Positions 59,231-64,000 of a DNA stretch of 64,000 bases are shown piece after piece. Numbering within the stretch: the first letter of the stretch is position 1; every line of letters begins with the position of its first letter. Source of the stretch: Blautia sp. (GTDB lineage: Bacteria; Bacillota; Clostridia; Lachnospirales; Lachnospiraceae); the NCBI GenBank assembly GCA_017475035.1, contig JAFVGK010000131.1, positions 1 through 64,000 on the forward strand. The letters are read 5' to 3'. The notes beneath the pieces are model-generated. The model made no database searches, was not told where the DNA came from, and saw only the letters and a list, made by a program, of their open reading frames with translations. Made by a program: the position numbers and the translations under genes.

Positions 59231-59341
59231 GTTTACTTTGAAAGTCAGCCCGCCCCGCAAGGGACGCGGCCATAATGAGTCGCACCAATGCCCTTACTTT
59301 CATTACAAGGTGATACCGGGTTTGCAGGGACATGGGGGCTT
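59231..59341 (+). repeat. interspersed repeat family II, copy 4
   Basis: TTTACTTTGAAAGTCAGCCC, GCCCCGCAAGGGACGCGGCC, CAATGCCCTTACTTTCATTA, ending GGGACATGGGGGCTTA. It is in direct tandem with copy 3. Confidence 0.85.
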
Positions 59342-59432
59342 ATTTTACTAAACCCGCCCAAGGGAAGCTGTCTGTCAGGAGTCATGAAAAAGCCCCTGTT
59401 CCCTTTGCCGGGGGTCTGGAAAGGAGATCATC

Positions 59433-60599
59433 ATGGTTAAAATTGACATTATTTCTGGCTTTTTGGGAGCCGGAAAAACAACATTGATAAAAAAACTTTT
59501 GAAAGAAGCATATGCCGGGCAACAGGTGGTGCTGATTGAGAATGAGTTTGGTGAGATCGGTGTGGACGGTGGCTTTTTAAAAGAAGCGGGAATTCAGATT
59601 CGTGAGATGAATTCCGGCTGTATCTGCTGTTCACTGGTCGGCGATTTCGGTACCGCTTTGCAGGAAGTGACCCAGACATATCATCCGGACCGTATTGTGA
59701 TTGAACCCTCAGGAGTGGGAAAACTGTCTGACGTTATTAAGGCGGTTCAGGATGCCGCTGTCGACACGGATATGGTATTAAACAGTTATACCACAGTAGT
59801 GGATGCCAAAAAGTGCAAAATGTATATGCGCAATTTCGGAGAGTTTTTTAATAACCAGGTGCAGTTTGCCGGAACCATTATTCTGAGCCGTACGGATATT
59901 ATCGATGAGAAAAAGATTACGGAAGCACTGCAGCTGGTCCGGGAAATCAATGATAAGGCAACAGTGATTACGACGCCTGTCAGTCTGCTTGACGGGAAAA
60001 AGATCCTTGAAGCGATGGAAAATCCCGTATCCTTTGAACAGGAGGTGCTGGATGCAGAAGTAGAAGCTCATCGTCATCACCATCATGACCACGATCATGA
60101 TCATGAGCACGACCACGATCATGAGCACGACCACGATCATGAGCACGACCACGATCATGAGCACGACCACGATCATGAGCACGACCACGATCATGAGCAC
60201 GATCACGATCATGAGCACGACCACGATCATGAGCACGATCATGATCATGACCACGACCATCATGAACATGAGCACGAGCATGAACATGATCACAGCCATC
60301 ATCATCACCATGATCATCATGCAGATGAAGTGTTTACGAGCTGGGGCAGGGAGACGGTAAAGAAATATACAAAGGAATCCATTGCGGATATTCTTTCAAA
60401 ATTGTCTGATCATGAAGCGTATGGCGAAGTACTGCGCGCAAAGGGTATGGTTCCGGCGGAAGACGGTACATGGATTTACTTTGACATGGTTCCGGAAGAA
60501 ACGGAGATCCGGGAAGGAGCTCCTGATGTGACAGGGCGCCTTTGTGTCATCGGAGCGAAGCTTGCGGAAGATAAGCTCGCCGGACTTTTTGGAATGTAA
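59433..60599 (+). CDS. COG0523 (CobW/G3E) GTPase with long His-Asp-Glu metal-binding insert
   Basis: 388 residues. Walker A SGFLGAGKTTLIK (residues 8-20), the COG0523 zinc motif GCICC (Cys 63, 65, 66) and the G4-type SRTD. Between the GTPase and the C-terminal CobW domain (about residues 211-296) lies an insert made almost only of H, D and E, mostly HDHDHE units. Family members act as metallochaperones, often for zinc, cobalt or nickel. The insert could buffer metal. SD GGAAAGGAGA lies before ATG 59433. A second COG0523-type gene follows after a repeat. Confidence 0.93.
   Translation: MVKIDIISGFLGAGKTTLIKKLLKEAYAGQQVVLIENEFGEIGVDGGFLKEAGIQIREMNSGCICCSLVGDFGTALQEVTQTYHPDRIVIEPSGVGKLSDVIKAVQDAAVDTDMVLNSYTTVVDAKKCKMYMRNFGEFFNNQVQFAGTIILSRTDIIDEKKITEALQLVREINDKATVITTPVSLLDGKKILEAMENPVSFEQEVLDAEVEAHRHHHHDHDHDHEHDHDHEHDHDHEHDHDHEHDHDHEHDHDHEHDHDHEHDHDHEHDHDHDHDHHEHEHEHEHDHSHHHHHDHHADEVFTSWGRETVKKYTKESIADILSKLSDHEAYGEVLRAKGMVPAEDGTWIYFDMVPEETEIREGAPDVTGRLCVIGAKLAEDKLAGLFGM
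60099..60242 (+). repeat. 18-bp coding tandem repeat (8 units)
   Basis: The unit GATCATGAGCACGACCAC occurs eight times head to tail; units 6 and 8 differ by one and two C-to-T changes at the end. It encodes DHEHDH in phase. The near identity at DNA level suggests recent slippage or unequal crossover, so copy number is probably variable. Confidence 0.95.
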
Positions 60600-60628
60600 C
60601 CTGATTGTATGGTAAGCGTAAAAAAAAC

Positions 60629-60708
60629 CTGCATTCTGATTCGTTTACTGCGCCGGATTTACGCCGCTGCATGCGGCATGATTCCGCAGTAAATTCATGC
60701 GCAAACGA
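60629..60708 (-). repeat. interspersed repeat family III, copy 2
   Basis: Reverse complement of 19596-19675 with scattered differences. It lies between the two COG0523 genes. Confidence 0.85.
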
Positions 60709-60812
60709 TAACTGTTCAGCCTGACTGAGGAGTTATACCTGATTTTGGGACAGTGTTCTCGGGCAAAAGACTCGAAATTGCGGATGTTATAAATACAGCT
60801 ATGGGTGATATC

Positions 60813-61766
60813 ATGAATGATTATTCAATACCGGTATATGTGATTGCCGGGTTTTTGGAGAGCGGAAAAACCTCTTTTCTACGGTTTACTCTGCTGCAGG
60901 ATTATTTTCTGATTGATGGGAAGACGCTTCTGATCCTCTGCGAAGAAGGAGAAGAGGAATATGACGCGGATCGTCTGGCCAAAGTGAATACTGTCATAGA
61001 GGTTCTGGAGGGTGAAGAAGATCTGACTACGGAAAAGCTTTCCGCTCTGGAACTGATTCACCAGCCTGACCGGGTTGTGATAGAATATAACGGGATGTGG
61101 CTGATGACGAAGCTCCAGACCATGACGCTTCCCAAGGATTGGGGGATTGAGCAGCTGATCGTCTGTGCGGACGCCAGTACCTTCCAATTGTATATGCAAA
61201 ATATGAAATCCCTGTTTATGGATATGGTTAAATATGCTGATATGGTTGTATTTAACCGTGCGAACATGGATTTGCCTCTGGCAAATTTCCGCAGGAGCAT
61301 TAAGGTTAACAATCCGAGTACGGAAGTGATTTTTGAAGGAGAAGACGGAGAAATCACGGATATTTTCCAGGGAGGGATGCCCTTCGACGTAAATGCTCCG
61401 AAAATCGAGATTGCTCCGGAAGACTATGGGATCTGGTTTGTGGATGCACAGGATTCTCCGGAGACATATGCCGGCAAAGTCCTGACATTTCAGGCTAAGG
61501 TCAGAAAAATCCCGATGCTGGGAAACCGTGTTTTTGTTGCAGGAAGGATGGCAATGACCTGCTGCTCTGAGGATATGACATTTCTTGGTTTTGTCTGTGA
61601 GAACAAGTGCGGCGCCAGGATCAATGCAGATCAGTGGATCAGATTGACAGCGGATGCGAAAGTGGAGAAACGCATGGAATACCGCGGCGAAGAAGGAATT
61701 GTCCTATATGCCAAGACCATTGTTCCCTGTGATCCGCTGCCTGACGAAATGGTATATTTTAATTAG
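60813..61766 (+). CDS. GTPase-like protein (COG0523-related) fused to a YcgQ/TIGR03943-like domain
   Basis: 317 residues. The N-terminus has a P-loop IAGFLESGKTSFLRF, but the CxCC zinc motif of COG0523 proteins is missing: the matching place reads LILCEEGEEEYDAD. The C-terminal third (TYAGKVLTFQAKVRKIPMLG, NRVFVAGRMAMTCCSEDMTF, LGFVCE) resembles the end of the YcgQ/TIGR03943 family, including its CC pair; this is by eye and tentative. In B. subtilis ycgQ and ycgR lie with a CobW-type gene in a zinc-responsive context. ATG 60813 is chosen (MNDYSIPVYVIAG); the SD (GGGTGAT) is weak. Confidence 0.75.
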   Translation: MNDYSIPVYVIAGFLESGKTSFLRFTLLQDYFLIDGKTLLILCEEGEEEYDADRLAKVNTVIEVLEGEEDLTTEKLSALELIHQPDRVVIEYNGMWLMTKLQTMTLPKDWGIEQLIVCADASTFQLYMQNMKSLFMDMVKYADMVVFNRANMDLPLANFRRSIKVNNPSTEVIFEGEDGEITDIFQGGMPFDVNAPKIEIAPEDYGIWFVDAQDSPETYAGKVLTFQAKVRKIPMLGNRVFVAGRMAMTCCSEDMTFLGFVCENKCGARINADQWIRLTADAKVEKRMEYRGEEGIVLYAKTIVPCDPLPDEMVYFN

Positions 61767-61779
61767 AGGAATTCAATCT

Positions 61780-62352
61780 ATGTACGTAATTGCAGGTCTG
61801 GGAAACCCTGGACGAAATTATGCCGATACCAGACATAACATGGGCTTTGATACCATTGATGAATTGATCGAAAGGCACCATGTCCCGCAGGGCGGAGTCA
61901 GACAGAACGCAATGTATGGAAAGGGCGTCATCAACAATCAAAGCGTTATCTTGATGAAGCCCCTTTCCTATATGAATTTATCAGGAACACCGATACGGGC
62001 AATGTCGGATTTTTATAAAATTGATCCGAAGCAGGAGCTGATCGTGATCTGTGATGACATTGATCTGGCGCCCGGACGGATCCGTATCCGAAAGAAAGGG
62101 AGCGCAGGAGGCCATAACGGGTTAAAGGACATTATAGAGAAGCTGGGATCGGATGAATTTATCCGGATCAGGATTGGAGTCGGAGGAAAGCCGGAAGGAT
62201 GGGACCTTGCCGATTATGTTTTAAGCCATCTCTCAAAAGCAGATCGAATTATCATTGATGAAGCGATTTCCCAGGCTGCGGATGCTGTGGAGACAATCCT
62301 GGCTGACGGAGTGGATGCGGCGATGAACCGTTTCAATGTAAAAAAGAATTAA
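61780..62352 (+). CDS. pth: peptidyl-tRNA hydrolase
   Basis: 190 residues. AGLGNPGRNYADTRHNMGFD contains the catalytic His, followed by MKPLSYMNLSG, ICDDIDLAPGRIRIRKKGSA and GGHNGLKDII. It recycles peptidyl-tRNA released from stalled ribosomes. ATG 61780 follows AGAGGAA and is 13 nt after the previous gene, so the frame open back to 61654 is not used. mfd follows, the usual pth-mfd order in Firmicutes. Confidence 0.96.
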   Translation: MYVIAGLGNPGRNYADTRHNMGFDTIDELIERHHVPQGGVRQNAMYGKGVINNQSVILMKPLSYMNLSGTPIRAMSDFYKIDPKQELIVICDDIDLAPGRIRIRKKGSAGGHNGLKDIIEKLGSDEFIRIRIGVGGKPEGWDLADYVLSHLSKADRIIIDEAISQAADAVETILADGVDAAMNRFNVKKN

Positions 62353-62453
62353 GGGGACATATTTTGCCCACGGCTGCGGTTTTTGCAGGCGTGCCTGCAA
62401 AACAGTCATCCGTGGTCATTGAGCCAATGTACAAAACTTCGTTATGAGAGGAG
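62352..62453 (+). repeat. interspersed repeat family A, copy 8 (long form)
   Basis: AGGGGACATATTTTGCCC, ACGGCTGCGGTT, hairpin TTTTGCAG-GCGTGC-CTGCAAAA, CAGTCATCCGTGGTCATTG, AGCCAATGTA, CAAAACTTCGTTATG, AGAGGAG. It begins at the pth stop codon. Confidence 0.9.
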
Positions 62454-62491
62454 ACATTGAGTCATCGTACAAAGCTGCGTTATGGAAGGAG
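62453..62491 (+). repeat. interspersed repeat family A, copy 9 (tandem 3' half)
   Basis: ACATTGAGTCATCGTACAAA, GCTGCGTTATGGAAGGAG, directly abutting copy 8. It repeats only the 3' half of the element and supplies the SD used by mfd. Confidence 0.85.
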
Positions 62492-62495
62492 AGAT

Positions 62496-64000
62496 ATGGA
62501 GACTTTTTTTGCGCCATTAACAGAGCTGGCAGAATATAAAGAGCTTTATCAAGCTGCAAACAGCCAGAAAGGGATCTCTCTGATCACCGGATGCCTCGAT
62601 TCACAGAAAATCCATTTGTTTTTTGGCTTAAATGTCCTTGCGCCATTTCGTTTCGTGATTGCAAATGACGAACAACGGGCGAAGGAATGCTTTGAAGACA
62701 GCCAGCTTTATGATTCAAATGTAATGTATTATCCGGCGAGAGATATGCTTTTTTTTCAGGCGGATATTCATGGAAACCTGCTTCTGCGTCAGCGGATGCA
62801 GGTTTTTAAAGCGTTGATAGAAAAAACAGTCAGCACGATTGTAACGACTGTAGATGCCTGTATGGATTGTCTGATGTCTTTGACGGAAATCGAGGAGAAA
62901 ACACTGGTCATAGAAACGGGAAAAACCATAGAGCAAAACGCTCTGAAAAAAAAGCTGGTTTCCCTTGGCTATGAACCTTCGGGGCAGGTTGAACTGCCGG
63001 GACAGTTTGCGGTGCGCGGGGGCATTGTGGATATTTATGAGCTGACCAGGGATAATCCTTATCGGATAGAATTCTGGGATGATGAGGTAGACCAGATCAA
63101 AACCTTTGACGCATCGAGCCAGAGATCACTCGAAACTGTTGAGAGTGTGCGTATCTATCCGGCAATGGATCTGGCATGGACCCAAAAGCATGTAACGCTG
63201 CTGGATTTGCTTCCTGAGGATACAAGGATACTGCTGGATGAACCGAATCGCCTGTTGGAAGCAGGAGAGGCAGTCGAGGAGGAATTTCAGACCAGTCTTG
63301 CGAAACGAAGAGAAAAGGGGGAGGATTCTTTATCTGAGGATTGGATGATCCCTTTTTCTGAATTTACCGCAAAGCTGCAGAAATATTGCTGTCTGGCTAT
63401 GTGTGCTATAGAACCGAAGAGGGGAACCTGGAAATTCCGGTCCGGCTTTTCCCTTTCTGTAAAATCGACAGACAATTATCACGGAAGTTTTTCTGAGCTT
63501 GTGAAGGATCTTAAAAACGGGAAACAAAACGGATTTCGAATGATTCTACTGTCAGGCTCCCGGACTAGAGCCATGCGTCTGGCGAAAGATTTATCAGAAG
63601 AAGGAGTCTATGCTTTTTACGGGGAGGATAAAGAACGGACACTTTCGCCGGGAGAGGTGATCGTATTATATGGACATGCCCTGAAGGGCTTTACGTATCA
63701 GGATCTGCGGTTTATGGTGATGACGGAAAGCGACATTTTCGGTCGTCAGCAGAAGAAACCCAGGAAAAAGAAAGCATATGAAGGCCAGAGAATCCGGGAT
63801 TTCGCAGAGCTGAAGGTGGGTGATTATGTTGTTCATGATCGTTACGGGATCGGGAGATATGACGGAATCGAGCAGATCGAGCATGACGGGGCGATTCGTG
63901 ATTATCTGAAAATCAGTTATCAGGGTACAGACACCGTATATGTACCCACCTCCCAGTTGGAGATTCTGCAGAAGTTTTCTCACTCTGGAACTGAAACGCC
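62496..64000 (+). CDS. mfd: transcription-repair coupling factor, N-terminal part (runs off the window)
   Basis: 501 codons are visible without a stop. The N-terminal UvrB-like region shows VMYYPARDMLFFQADIHGNL and GQFAVRGGIVDIYELTRDNP. It then passes through the linker to the RNA-polymerase-interacting domain (LKVGDYVVHDRYGIGRYDGI and YVPTSQLEIL). The translocase motor lies beyond the window. Mfd displaces stalled RNA polymerase and recruits UvrA. ATG 62496 has GGAAGGAG 6 nt upstream, derived from the tandem 3' half of repeat A. Confidence 0.95.
   Translation, partial: METFFAPLTELAEYKELYQAANSQKGISLITGCLDSQKIHLFFGLNVLAPFRFVIANDEQRAKECFEDSQLYDSNVMYYPARDMLFFQADIHGNLLLRQRMQVFKALIEKTVSTIVTTVDACMDCLMSLTEIEEKTLVIETGKTIEQNALKKKLVSLGYEPSGQVELPGQFAVRGGIVDIYELTRDNPYRIEFWDDEVDQIKTFDASSQRSLETVESVRIYPAMDLAWTQKHVTLLDLLPEDTRILLDEPNRLLEAGEAVEEEFQTSLAKRREKGEDSLSEDWMIPFSEFTAKLQKYCCLAMCAIEPKRGTWKFRSGFSLSVKSTDNYHGSFSELVKDLKNGKQNGFRMILLSGSRTRAMRLAKDLSEEGVYAFYGEDKERTLSPGEVIVLYGHALKGFTYQDLRFMVMTESDIFGRQQKKPRKKKAYEGQRIRDFAELKVGDYVVHDRYGIGRYDGIEQIEHDGAIRDYLKISYQGTDTVYVPTSQLEILQKFSHSGTET

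Larger units (their letters stand above)
58938..59432 (+). other. 495-bp intergenic region filled by family II repeats
   Basis: From left to right: unassigned sequence, a hairpin ACCAGGGGGTGC-TTGC-ACTCCCTGGT (about 59088-59110), two consecutive family II repeats, and the SD of the next gene. No gene is seen. Confidence 0.7.

Noticed and set aside
60099..60242. Possible CRISPR array
   Set aside because: The 18-bp units are contiguous with no spacers and lie inside a gene.
60085..60360. Alternative frame coding repeated MSTTTIM units
   Set aside because: It is a shadow of the HDHDHE minisatellite; the main frame is the CobW-type gene.

Overview
The window looks like a chromosomal segment from a low-to-mid GC Gram-positive anaerobe of the Clostridia, most likely a Lachnospiraceae. 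The grounds are an S10-spc ribosomal protein cluster with a four-cysteine zinc-type S14 and a zinc-lid adenylate kinase, a murB-whiA-crh cluster, a preQ1-I riboswitch in front of a queT-type transporter, MalFG-type sugar ABC systems with a lipoprotein binding protein, strong purine-rich Shine-Dalgarno sequences and canonical sigma-A promoters. Genus and species cannot be named from the sequence alone.

Layout: 1-650 is a tRNA array (Asn, Glu, Thr, Met/Ile2, Asp, Leu). 700-6350 (minus strand) is a sugar ABC transporter operon plus a secreted protein. 6500-17950 is a plant-polysaccharide and galactoside region: a GH31 remnant, a lone MalG-type permease, GH4, GH28, GH2 and a C-S lyase. Two paralogous small cysteine-rich proteins and a MurT-type ligase interrupt it, and a GPH sugar symporter follows on the minus strand. 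19.7-33.7 kb holds a DUF218 protein, valS, an LtaS-like phosphoglycerol transferase, folC, a zinc-ribbon/TPR membrane protein, queT, murB, whiA, crh and a SipW-like membrane protein. 34.1-45.3 kb is the S10-spc ribosomal operon from rpsJ to secY. 45.4-47.1 kb holds adk, map and infA. The usual rpmJ-rpsM-rpsK-rpsD-rpoA-rplQ block does not follow; murI does. 47.2-64 kb carries cell-envelope, isoprenoid and lipid genes (murI, a DUF1934 protein, ispE, a GntR regulator, plsC, two polysaccharide deacetylases flanking a lipoprotein PPIase), glgB, a pair of COG0523 metallochaperone-type GTPases, pth, and the 5' part of mfd, which runs off the window.

The most unusual aspect is the intergenic DNA. At least six families of short interspersed repeats can be matched by eye. 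The most interesting (called family A here) is a 50-105 bp element whose 3' end is a small stem-loop followed directly by a GGAGGAG Shine-Dalgarno sequence. It sits just upstream of functionally unrelated genes (a sugar permease on each strand, GH2, a TPR protein, adk, mfd), so it behaves like a portable 5' leader. Other families coincide with synteny breaks, such as the truncated ribosomal cluster after infA and the eroded GH31/ABC locus. All assignments are by reading translated sequence and motifs; no database search was run.
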